NCBI GenBank assembly: GCA_964634555.1
Contig: CAZWJJ010000014.1
Location: 1 to 21,127 of the forward strand
Direction: 5' to 3'
DNA from: JACQCV01 sp964634555
GTDB taxonomy: Bacteria > Patescibacteriota > Minisyncoccia > Phycocordibacterales > UBA12445
DNA length: 21,127 bases
Positions 7,302-15,157 of the stretch are shown in pieces (the first letter of the stretch is position 1; each line of letters opens with the position of its first letter). Both the position numbers and the translations under genes were made by a program. The notes under the pieces were generated by a model. That model had not been told where the DNA came from and made no database searches. It worked only from the letters and a program-made list of their open reading frames with translations.

Positions 7302-10300
7302 TTATGTTAGATCTGTTTTATTTGAATCAATTGGTGGCTGAATAGGTTCGTGAGGGGTTGATCCTGATGCCGGGTATCGCAGACCACCGGGTACGGCTAT
7401 GACAGGACCCTGTTCTTTTTCTGGTTTAGTCGCCCTGGCTCGAAGCTCATTATCCCTTTCGAGCTGTTGCTCGGGTGTTAATGGTGATGAATCAAGGTGT
7501 CGAGTGAAGCCCGGAGTGAGTTCGTCTATACCAGCTGGTTTATTTGTCGCTTGGGTTGAGGGGGTTGTTTTCATTGGCTCTGTTGATGGAGTGGCAGGTG
7601 GTGTAGCTGGCCTTGTAGCTTCTGGAGTAGTGGTTTGTGGTGCCTGTGCTGGGATTTGTGGGGCGGATGATTGGGACGGTGTCAGTGTTGGTGCTGGTGG
7701 AATTTTATTTTCCAATGGAGCCGATGTTGAGGTCGAGGTCGATGAAGTCGAGGCAACTTCTGGGTTTTGAGAAGGTTGAGTGGCCGGTTGAGATGTAGTG
7801 GACTGAGTGGAAGTTAATTTTTCAGCGGACTTAGTTGGGGCTCTAGATGGTTGTGGGGCCGGAGTTGACTCAACTGTTGGGGTTGAAACTGGTGCTGGTT
7901 CTGGAGCTTGATTAGTTGTGAATCGAAGACCACCAGTAACCGCTATTACAGGTGCGACGGCTGATTCAGTTGATACTGATTCTGGTGCTTGCGCAGGTCT
8001 TGGAGGAATAGCTCTCGGTGGAGTTGGTGCTTGTTGAGTTGGAATGGCCGAAGTTGAGATTAGGGGTGCAGGGGCTGGGGTCGGAGCTGTCTCGTTTGTA
8101 AGCGGTGGTTGTGGCTGAGGTAGTGCAGATCGAGAAACTCTTAGTCTTGTTTGATCAGGCGCTGGACCGGCCGGAGCTTGCAGTGTTGGCGCGGGTTGTG
8201 TAGAGGTTTCGGTCTCAAGTGATCTTATACGATTTTGTTCTGCTTGAACTGCTTGTCTGAATTGCTCTGGTGGTATGGCTCTGGCTCGGAGTTCGGCGGT
8301 TCGGTCAGCTTGCTGTGCTGCTTGTTGTTGTGGCTGTTGTCTTGGCGGCAAGAAATCTCTCATTGGTCCGCTATTGAAGTAACGTTCTGCTGTAGGATTT
8401 ACCTCACGTATGGCAACAAGGTGATCATCAGTAACTTTGCCGTTGCCGGATTTGTTCTCTTCGGTTAAGGCTCTGATATGTTGCATTGAGAGTTGGGACA
8501 TTATGGCTTGATTGCCCATAATTTCGGGAACGACACTCGTGATCAGCTTAGGCTGTTTTAATTCTCTTAGGGCGTTTTGAACATCATCAACAGATGAGTT
8601 GGCATTAAGTGCCCCAACTCGAGCTTTGAATTTTGAGACCATATCTTCCTCGGCATAATATTTATAGGCATCGGCGTTGTTGGTTTGATTAGCAACAATA
8701 AGTCGTTTAAGGCTGGCCTTGTTATTATCGTCGAGATTGCCTTTTTCGTTTAAGGTTTTTATTTGAGAGTAGTTTAAATTCTTGAGAATATGCTGTTTTG
8801 TTGGATCAGTGGTATTCGTGCCAACCATTTCTAAGACTTCATCATTAGTGAGTGTTTTTAGATCAGCTCGGATCTGTTCATCGGTTCTGTTTTTGTTTTT
8901 GAGATTTTCTTTTGCTGCTCTTGTGGCAACAAATCTTTCTTCAGCGCGCTTAGTCTTTCTTTCAGCCTCTTCTTCCTTTTCTTTTTTGGCTAGATCAGCC
9001 GCATAACCGCCGACATTTGCTTTAAACTCATTTGATCCGCCACTAAAAGCTTTCCCGGCCACACTAGTTACCGCGGCAGAGCCTCCAAATTGGGCAACTG
9101 GGCCGGTTGCCTGTCGTATATCAAAGCTAGATTCTTTGGTATAGTCGGCCACACCTTTTAATACGCCTTGTATAGGAGTTCTATTTTCACTATTTTGTGG
9201 GACTGATTCGGAATAGTTTTGCGCTAGACGACCTAAACTATTTCGACCCAAATAAGCGGCGCCTGCTGCTGCACCACCAAATGTCCATCCGGCTATTTTT
9301 TGACCAAGACTGGCTGTTTCGGTATTTATTTTTGCTGCAACGACAGAGGCGGAAGATAATAGGCCGATTGCTAACACAAAATCAAGTATTAATCGCACAG
9401 TTGTCTCAGCGGCTGTAATAGGTTCGAAGCCAGCGATTTGATTTACAACTGTTGAATATGCAATATCGGGCATTCCAACAGCTTGAATTATATTTAGAGA
9501 GATCCAAAGCATAAAAAGATACATTGGGGCTATAAAAGCATTACTTAAAAGTTCGCCCCACCACTGGTCTGAATATTTAGAGGTTTGAGGCAGAATAATG
9601 CCTGCAAAGGCAAACGGGGCAAAAATCATTGCCGCCATGAGTTTAACTATCCTTACAAGGAATATTCCAGCCCCGGCGCCAATTGTGAAAGCCGTTAAAA
9701 TTAAAAATATTGATATGCCGATGAGGGTAATACCGTCATTAAATTTATTTCGGTTTTTATCTTGTTCGGTTACGCTAGATGAAACAGCGTTCTGTGGTGT
9801 CGGCATCAAATTTTTTAGTTTAAGAATATTTGCAATACTACCTCCAATACCATCAGGGCCGGAGTTATTTTCTATAGATGCCATAAATTGAAGAGCCACT
9901 ATATTAGAGACATCTATGATCACCTCACTAAAAACCAAGCTGAAGTTCATGAATAAACCAACCAGAATCACCTTCATAAGCATTTTTAAGGTGTTTGAGC
10001 CGTTAAGTCCCAGTACGGTCATAACGGAGATATACATCAAAATAAATATAAGGGACAGATTGGCTACATCTCTAACAAATCCCCATGAGGCTGTGACCAT
10101 ACCCATATCTATTAGACGATTTTCCAAACTGTAATGGATGACACTGTTTAAAATTGTGCTAATTAAATTAAATAGGCTGGAACTGATTAGATAAACAACA
10201 TTGGCTATGGCATACCAGACAGTGCCGGCTGCTTTAGTTATTGCATCACCTAACCCAGACGGCAAATCAGCTCCTACAAATTTAAAAATAGCAGAACCTA

Positions 10301-10388
10301 TTGTTGAGCCAACAATAGTGGGTAGATAAGCAGTACCTAAATTTTTTTTAGTAAACAGGCTTTTGTTATTTTTAAACCAAGAAAGCAT
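7302..10388 (-). CDS. VirB6/TrbL-like channel protein with long tail
   Basis: VirB6 proteins form the polytopic inner-membrane core of type IV secretion channels. The first 355 or so residues of this 1028-aa protein hold about seven or eight hydrophobic segments (near 22-40, 55-85, 107-127, 135-160, 218-247, 250-265, 282-303, 330-352), with a conserved-looking middle around KLMAAMIFAPFAFAG and SDQWWGELLSNAFIAPMY. A Gly/Ala-rich junction follows, then a highly charged helix (about 465-500) and a helical region (about 500-670) with a repeated L-x-x-x-I-x-x-L-x-x-x-G module. The last 350 residues are a Pro/Thr/Ser/Gln-rich tail. That tail carries two duplicated short motifs: ELRARA-x-x-PE at 699 and 981, and PVIAV-x-GGLR at 813 and 995. 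Extended VirB6 proteins are known, but this tail is unusually long. It lies 3 bp after the large secreted protein gene. Confidence 0.85.
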   Translation of the reverse strand: MLSWFKNNKSLFTKKNLGTAYLPTIVGSTIGSAIFKFVGADLPSGLGDAITKAAGTVWYAIANVVYLISSSLFNLISTILNSVIHYSLENRLIDMGMVTASWGFVRDVANLSLIFILMYISVMTVLGLNGSNTLKMLMKVILVGLFMNFSLVFSEVIIDVSNIVALQFMASIENNSGPDGIGGSIANILKLKNLMPTPQNAVSSSVTEQDKNRNKFNDGITLIGISIFLILTAFTIGAGAGIFLVRIVKLMAAMIFAPFAFAGIILPQTSKYSDQWWGELLSNAFIAPMYLFMLWISLNIIQAVGMPDIAYSTVVNQIAGFEPITAAETTVRLILDFVLAIGLLSSASVVAAKINTETASLGQKIAGWTFGGAAAGAAYLGRNSLGRLAQNYSESVPQNSENRTPIQGVLKGVADYTKESSFDIRQATGPVAQFGGSAAVTSVAGKAFSGGSNEFKANVGGYAADLAKKEKEEEAERKTKRAEERFVATRAAKENLKNKNRTDEQIRADLKTLTNDEVLEMVGTNTTDPTKQHILKNLNYSQIKTLNEKGNLDDNNKASLKRLIVANQTNNADAYKYYAEEDMVSKFKARVGALNANSSVDDVQNALRELKQPKLITSVVPEIMGNQAIMSQLSMQHIRALTEENKSGNGKVTDDHLVAIREVNPTAERYFNSGPMRDFLPPRQQPQQQAAQQADRTAELRARAIPPEQFRQAVQAEQNRIRSLETETSTQPAPTLQAPAGPAPDQTRLRVSRSALPQPQPPLTNETAPTPAPAPLISTSAIPTQQAPTPPRAIPPRPAQAPESVSTESAVAPVIAVTGGLRFTTNQAPEPAPVSTPTVESTPAPQPSRAPTKSAEKLTSTQSTTSQPATQPSQNPEVASTSSTSTSTSAPLENKIPPAPTLTPSQSSAPQIPAQAPQTTTPEATRPATPPATPSTEPMKTTPSTQATNKPAGIDELTPGFTRHLDSSPLTPEQQLERDNELRARATKPEKEQGPVIAVPGGLRYPASGSTPHEPIQPPIDSNKTDLT

Positions 10389-10391
10389 TTT

Positions 10392-13235
10392 TTATGGGAA
10401 AGTTATATTAACACTCTGCGAAACGTCTTTGTTGTTAACGTTGCAGTCAAGCGAATATGTCATCGTTGACGGAATCGGCATTTCAATTGGAATTTTATTA
10501 GAGACAGTCAATATATTACCATTTTGAGAGAAGGCGTAGTTAGAAAATGCGGCGACAGTCGCGGCGCTTCCACCGGTGGCCTCGGTAATTATTCTTCTAA
10601 CAAGGTCGATCGGATTGATATTTGTGATTGGAAGTGAAAGTGAAGCGTTGTTTATTTTGAATGTCAGAGTATCGCCGACGTTTACATTTGTAAGGTCGAG
10701 AGAATAGGAGGTGATTTGTGTTAGGCCGTAACCAGTAGCAGATAGATTATTCTTGATATTTGTTTGAGGTAATGGCGCCTTATCAAAAATACTGGTAATT
10801 TCCGGTTTGGTAATGGCGGCTTCGAGTTTGAATAGTTGCGGATGGTTTACTGTGAATTTTTGGGGAGTCGAATTTTTCGGTATAGGTATATCGTCCCCTA
10901 TTTTGAAGAGGTAGGACAATGTTGATCCGCTGAAGGTCGGCCAATCGGAAGTGGCCATGCAAGAGATCGGATTGGTGACAGTGTTTGAAACAAGATTGAG
11001 AATGGTTGATTGGGCAAGAGAAGTGCTGGTCAGAGATATAGGAGAAACTGGCTTGACTGAAGATAGTTTAGTGGCCGATGGTTTGGCAAGAATTACAGAA
11101 GCTGAAAGTCCAGAATTAACACTATTATTTGTAGGAGTACTGCCTTTTGCTTGATTTGAACTTCCGTCCGTTATGCCATTCGTTCCATAAAAAGAAGGGT
11201 TTTGCTGACAGTTAGAGGTTATTTGAGCTAGTGCAATTTTAGCTTGTGCTTCAGGCATAAAAAGTAAGTTGAAGTTAGCTTTTTTGCCGTTTTCAATACA
11301 AGTAGCTGTGTCTGCGGCCAAAGATCCAGTATTGCCGGATGCTCCACCTCCAGTTGAAGGTGTATTGTTAGGAGTTCCACCGGAATTGACTCCTGTTTCT
11401 TGGCCGGATGTTCCACCCCCAACTGTATTTGATGTGCCGCCACCTAATGTTTGGCCACTGATGGATGAATTTTTATTTTGAACACCCTTAATAGAGTCTA
11501 CTACACCGCCTACATCAGTATTACTCTTGAAGGCTTGTTGAGATACGATCTCTTTTTTGCTTATTGGCGAGGTATATTGACCATATTCACCGACTTCATC
11601 GGCGAGTTCAGCCTGAGTAACTTTAGTTGTGGCAAACTTCTCTATTAAGCTTTTTACAACCGGAGCAGAGGCACCAGGAGTTATTGTTAGGTTGTTATTG
11701 TTTCGGCAGATTGTAATCGTTTGAGCTACTGGATTAAGAAGCGGGGTTCCGGTTTGTTTGTCTACTGTTACCCAGTCATCATCCGGACAAGTTTTTCCGC
11801 CAATAACTGTTCCACCGGCAACATATTCTGATACCGCATTGTCTCCAGCTTTACTTACAGTTGCATCGTATAAACTTGTTGCATAGTTTACAGCATCCAT
11901 TGTAGTATCTACTTGACCTAATGTGAGGTGTGAGAAGGTTTGTTCTATTTTTTGTTCGTTATCTAAGTATTCGTCGTTCATTTTTTGCCGTATAGCGCTT
12001 ATAACAGCGTCTTTGTATGGCGCATTATTATTTGCAAAATAGTTTTCAATCTCGCCAAGAAATAGCTGACCAGCCTTTTGCCTCTGTTGTGCCTCATAGA
12101 TATTTATATCCGGAGTAAAGGTGTTTGGAACATCTCTATTATTTACTCTTTTGCCATCTGGTCGGCCTTGTGCCAAGACATCATCGAAAATCCCCTTTTC
12201 TTTTTGGATTGCGGCGGCTGCGGCGGCGCGGACGGCTGGATCGAGATCAAACTCTTTGTTAACCAGATTGCCGGTGTCGACTTTAATAGCTTTGGTTGTG
12301 TTGTCTATGCTGTCGACGGATTTTCGGATGGCTTTTATGTCCTCAGATAGGCTGGAAACAGCGGTACAAATACTCTTAAGGAGTGGAATTTGTCTGTAAG
12401 CTGTAACCACCATAAGCGGACCAACATCTATGACCGGCAGACCTATCATATTGTTTTGTTGAGATCTATTGTACGGGAGAGTTAAATCACCATTAAAACC
12501 TGTGTCGCCGAATGAATCAGTTACATTACCTCTAGGACTTTGTATGCCACCTATGCCATTGGATAAAGTTCCTCCTGTAAAAACAGTAGTACTTAGACCA
12601 TATGTAGAATCTGTTGAAATACTCTTTGGATTACATTCCACCGATGCCGGAACTCCCCCATTATTGTTATTAGTATTATTACCATTGTCGTTTGTATTAG
12701 TATTATTTGCGCATTCTCTTAATGGTGGCCCGGCCGGAGCTGTTGATGGATTACAGTTGCAAGCACGGACCTTTTGTGGATCTGATCCGGCTTGCGCTAG
12801 ACACTTTTGATTAGCTGAACCACTAACTACGCCATTACAAGTTCTGTTTGGTGTGAAGGGATTGATTGGGTCACTCCCATCCTTACATTTTGGCGCAGTT
12901 ATATTTGTATCACTGTATATACTTGCACAGAAATCTACGATGTCCTTTTGCCCACCAGCAGCACAGGTATTGTAATTAACGCTTGGAGGAGCCGTAACAC
13001 CAGGTGGGGTTGGAATACCTCCACCTGAACCACTGTTGGCGGCACATGCGGCAAGATCATCAGCAAGCCTTTGCGCGTAAAAATCAGCTACACTTGGATC
13101 AGGTGGATTATCCCATGTTGCATGAGCTTGGTCTGTACATGCATCAGCTTGAACATGATTGGGTGTAATAGAAAAAGTTGACAGTAAAACAATCGCAAGG
13201 CTAAAGACTATCAAATTTTTCTTCAAAAAATTCAT
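10392..13235 (-). CDS. Large secreted Cys-rich T4SS-cluster protein
   Basis: I do not recognise a family. The 947-aa product has a signal peptide (basic start, hydrophobic core to about 22, likely cleavage after HVQA near 30). A Cys-rich region follows, with 11 cysteines between 33 and 201, and includes an Asn-rich run near 178-194. Next comes a hydrophobic/helical segment (about 265-325, VGPLMVVTAYRQIPLLKSIC then repeating hydrophobic heptads) and a helical domain to about 470. A Gly/Ser/Thr/Asn-rich linker (about 590-645) leads to a beta-rich C-terminal third. Its place directly before VirB6 and its helical centre recall VirB5/TrbJ-type pilus-tip proteins, but it is far larger, so this is speculation. 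An extracellular adhesin or pilus-tip protein is the best guess. Its ATG abuts the upstream stop (TAAATG), so translation is probably coupled. Confidence 0.75.
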   Translation of the reverse strand: MNFLKKNLIVFSLAIVLLSTFSITPNHVQADACTDQAHATWDNPPDPSVADFYAQRLADDLAACAANSGSGGGIPTPPGVTAPPSVNYNTCAAGGQKDIVDFCASIYSDTNITAPKCKDGSDPINPFTPNRTCNGVVSGSANQKCLAQAGSDPQKVRACNCNPSTAPAGPPLRECANNTNTNDNGNNTNNNNGGVPASVECNPKSISTDSTYGLSTTVFTGGTLSNGIGGIQSPRGNVTDSFGDTGFNGDLTLPYNRSQQNNMIGLPVIDVGPLMVVTAYRQIPLLKSICTAVSSLSEDIKAIRKSVDSIDNTTKAIKVDTGNLVNKEFDLDPAVRAAAAAAIQKEKGIFDDVLAQGRPDGKRVNNRDVPNTFTPDINIYEAQQRQKAGQLFLGEIENYFANNNAPYKDAVISAIRQKMNDEYLDNEQKIEQTFSHLTLGQVDTTMDAVNYATSLYDATVSKAGDNAVSEYVAGGTVIGGKTCPDDDWVTVDKQTGTPLLNPVAQTITICRNNNNLTITPGASAPVVKSLIEKFATTKVTQAELADEVGEYGQYTSPISKKEIVSQQAFKSNTDVGGVVDSIKGVQNKNSSISGQTLGGGTSNTVGGGTSGQETGVNSGGTPNNTPSTGGGASGNTGSLAADTATCIENGKKANFNLLFMPEAQAKIALAQITSNCQQNPSFYGTNGITDGSSNQAKGSTPTNNSVNSGLSASVILAKPSATKLSSVKPVSPISLTSTSLAQSTILNLVSNTVTNPISCMATSDWPTFSGSTLSYLFKIGDDIPIPKNSTPQKFTVNHPQLFKLEAAITKPEITSIFDKAPLPQTNIKNNLSATGYGLTQITSYSLDLTNVNVGDTLTFKINNASLSLPITNINPIDLVRRIITEATGGSAATVAAFSNYAFSQNGNILTVSNKIPIEMPIPSTMTYSLDCNVNNKDVSQSVNITFP

Positions 13236-14090
13236 TTATTTAACTGTAGTGAGTGATATATTAGCTATATTGTCCTTACCAAAATCAATATTCTTGCTGT
13301 TGAAGTAGGAGTTTAGATTAGCAAGGATTCCAATCATAAATTTCTCCTCTTCTATGTATTGTCTGGCGCTATTGAGAGCGAGGAGGTTGTCTGTTTTTGT
13401 GGATGAGTCGGCTTTTTCCATGTTTCCAAGCAGTTGAGAAATGCGGTCGGCGGTGTTTGTTAAGTTAATATGGATTTTAACAAGATCTGTCGGTACTTTG
13501 ATTAAAGACAGTGCTGTGGCAAGTGATGTGTAGGCGGCTTGAACAGTTTTTAATTGTGCCAGGCCGTTTTCACTGCCGGACTTTTTACTGTAAATATTGA
13601 AAGTGATCTCTTCTGGTGTGGCGGTCTTATAAAATGGGAAGCCATTGAGGGCTCTTAGGATATTTAGGCCGTAGGTTAATAGGGTTGCACGGTTGGTTGT
13701 TTGTGTTTTAAGGTCTTTGGCGCTGTATTTGAATTCTCCATCTGGATAAAGCAGGGATTTATCTTTGAGTTCATCATAAGAGAGCGTGCCGCCACTTGGT
13801 AGATCAAGAGGATTTTGGGAACTATCGTTTGGAGAAGAATTTGTTGAATTTAAAATAGAGGCGTCTTGATTATCGGAAGGTTGAGTTGGATCAGGTGTAG
13901 CGGTGCTGGCAGCTGCAAGATTATTTGAGGTCAGCTGTGAATTGGAATCAGTCAAGCTGTCGACAGTATTGCTGGCTGGAGGATGTAGGCGCAACCAAAA
14001 AGAGCCTGCAATTATAAGCACTCCCGCAAGAATTGAAAGGGTTAAATTCTTGGTTAAAATCTTTTCCAATTTGATAGACAAAACGCCCAA
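13236..14090 (-). CDS. Membrane-anchored helical protein heading T4SS cluster
   Basis: This is a hypothetical protein of about 284 aa. No in-frame ATG precedes the membrane segment, so the start is a TTG: either 14090-14088 or the next one at 14081-14079. A single membrane helix (about 18-33) is followed by a Ser/Thr/Asn/Gln/Pro-rich spacer (about 38-105) and a mostly helical C-terminal domain (about 120-284). Hydrophobic heptads there include LKTVQAAYTSLATALSLIKV and INLTNTADRISQLLGNMEKA. The C-terminal part is probably extracytoplasmic. As first gene of the cluster, just below an extended -10 box, it may set the transcript start. Its stop abuts the start of the 947-aa secreted protein, and the pair may act together. 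No catalytic motif is visible. Confidence 0.7.
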   Translation of the reverse strand: MGVLSIKLEKILTKNLTLSILAGVLIIAGSFWLRLHPPASNTVDSLTDSNSQLTSNNLAAASTATPDPTQPSDNQDASILNSTNSSPNDSSQNPLDLPSGGTLSYDELKDKSLLYPDGEFKYSAKDLKTQTTNRATLLTYGLNILRALNGFPFYKTATPEEITFNIYSKKSGSENGLAQLKTVQAAYTSLATALSLIKVPTDLVKIHINLTNTADRISQLLGNMEKADSSTKTDNLLALNSARQYIEEEKFMIGILANLNSYFNSKNIDFGKDNIANISLTTVK

Positions 14091-14104
14091 TCTTGCCCAG
14101 ACTA

Positions 14105-14116
14105 AATTATAGCACT
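14105..14116 (-). promoter_or_regulatory. Promoter of the T4SS cluster (extended -10)
   Basis: The minus strand reads AGTGCTATAATT, containing a perfect extended -10 (TGCTATAAT, TATAAT at 14111-14106). A start of transcription about 7 nt downstream would leave a leader of only about 8 nt before the TTG at 14090. No strong -35 is seen, as expected for an extended -10 promoter. The same 12 nt occur in front of the DUF8128 gene at 18989-19000. Confidence 0.6.
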
Positions 14117-14164
14117 CGAGGTTTATTTTTACGTTAAAAAATAGCCAATTTTTGTGGATATCTT

Positions 14165-14280
14165 AGAGATTGCTTCGCATGGCTCGCAATGACACTAGCT
14201 ACTTAGCAATGACACCTCATGGGCGATAGTGGTAGCAGAGCCAGATTGTCATTGCGAGGAATGAAATGACGAAGCAATCT
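14165..14280. repeat. Compound inverted-repeat locus A (REP/BIME-like)
   Basis: A forward unit at 14165-14194 (GAGATTGCTTCGC then CTCGCAATGACA) faces an inverted unit at 14247-14280 (TGTCATTGCGAG then CGAAGCAATCT). The outer arms pair perfectly over 11 bp (14167-14177 with 14270-14280) and the inner arms over 12 bp (14183-14194 with 14247-14258). A degenerate copy of the inner arm, AGCAATGACA, lies at 14204-14213. The locus fills the gap between the T4SS promoter and rsmA. It closely matches locus B at 18830-18967. No transposase gene is present in the window. Confidence 0.85.
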
Positions 14281-14290
14281 ATTTTATAGT

Positions 14291-15112
14291 TCACAATGAC
14301 CTCGCCAAACACCTCCAATCCCCTGTTTGCAGATCTTCAGCGCGGATTTTTGGATCGATTTGGCACAAGGCGAAAGCGGAGTTGAGCTTTTCCTGATCCG
14401 GGAAACTTTTTTCGAGGTTTCTCAATAAAAATTTTCTTTTGTGAGTGAAACCAGCTTTGATAACTGTGAAAAGAGAATTCTCAGTGAGTGAGGTACTCTG
14501 AGCAGAGGAGAAAAAATCTTTAGAAATGTTGTCTATTTTTAAAATAGCAGAATCGACATTAGGAATTGGGTGAAACGAACCGCGCTTGATAGTTTCGATG
14601 TAACTTGGCTGGCCGTAAACTTTCACGCTGATAGAGAGCAGGCTTTCTTTTTTATCGGCCGCGACAATGCGTTTGGCGACCTCTTTTTGTACCATTAACA
14701 CCATATATTTGGGTTGATGGTTTACAGAAAGCCAGAGTCTTAAAAATTGGCCGGTGATGTAATATGGAATATTGGCGACAATTGCAAAAGGGCTTAGATT
14801 TGTTTTTTTTGTCATTTCTGCAAGAGTCTTGGGGTTTAATTCTAAAATATCCCCTTCGATCAGGTGCAATTTTCCCGTTTTTATCTCTGAGACGAATTTT
14901 TCACTCAAAAATGAGATTAACTCATGATCTTTTTCGACAGCAATTACATGGTTAAATTTCTTTAGCAGAGCTTCTGTTAAAACTCCCTTGCCCGGCCCAA
15001 CTTCGAGAATTGTTAGATCCGGCGAATAGTCTGACACCTCGATAATTTTGTTTATTGCACCTATAGAAGTTAGGAAGTTTTGGCCGAGCGATTTTTTAGG
15101 CTTATTTTGCAT
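14291..15112 (-). CDS. rsmA: 16S rRNA dimethyladenosine transferase RsmA/KsgA
   Basis: RsmA dimethylates two adjacent adenosines in the 3'-terminal hairpin of 16S rRNA using S-adenosylmethionine, late in small-subunit assembly. The 273-aa product has all family signatures: the LGQNFL start motif (9-14), SAM-binding motif VGPGKG (38-43), the acidic end of strand 2 (VEKDHEL near 59), the catalytic NIPYYI motif (114-119), the F-x-P-x-P-x-VDSA motif (180-189), and the basic KAGFTHKRKFLLRNL stretch near 219-233. Length is normal for the family. It lies 45 bp downstream of the UvrD-like helicase on the same strand, so the two may be cotranscribed. No Shine-Dalgarno is visible. Its last codons and TGA stop resemble an end of the adjacent repeat. 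Confidence 0.96.
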   Translation of the reverse strand: MQNKPKKSLGQNFLTSIGAINKIIEVSDYSPDLTILEVGPGKGVLTEALLKKFNHVIAVEKDHELISFLSEKFVSEIKTGKLHLIEGDILELNPKTLAEMTKKTNLSPFAIVANIPYYITGQFLRLWLSVNHQPKYMVLMVQKEVAKRIVAADKKESLLSISVKVYGQPSYIETIKRGSFHPIPNVDSAILKIDNISKDFFSSAQSTSLTENSLFTVIKAGFTHKRKFLLRNLEKSFPDQEKLNSAFALCQIDPKIRAEDLQTGDWRCLARSL

Positions 15113-15157
15113 GATTTATCTGTTTTGTGTTGAGATTGCTTTATCCATAAAAATTCT

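Noticed and set aside
7399..7770. Long plus-strand open frames opposite the VirB6 tail and other genes
   Set aside because: They mirror low-complexity Pro/Thr/Ser codons of the true gene and lack start signals or domain patterns.
15132..15141. GAGATTGCTT between the helicase and rsmA as a third repeat copy
   Set aside because: Only 10 nt match, with no CTCGCAATGACA arm and no inverted partner nearby.
15117..15149. Ten-codon leader ORF upstream of rsmA (ATG to TAA on the minus strand)
   Set aside because: Too short to support, no codon pattern suggesting attenuation and no hairpin pair around it.
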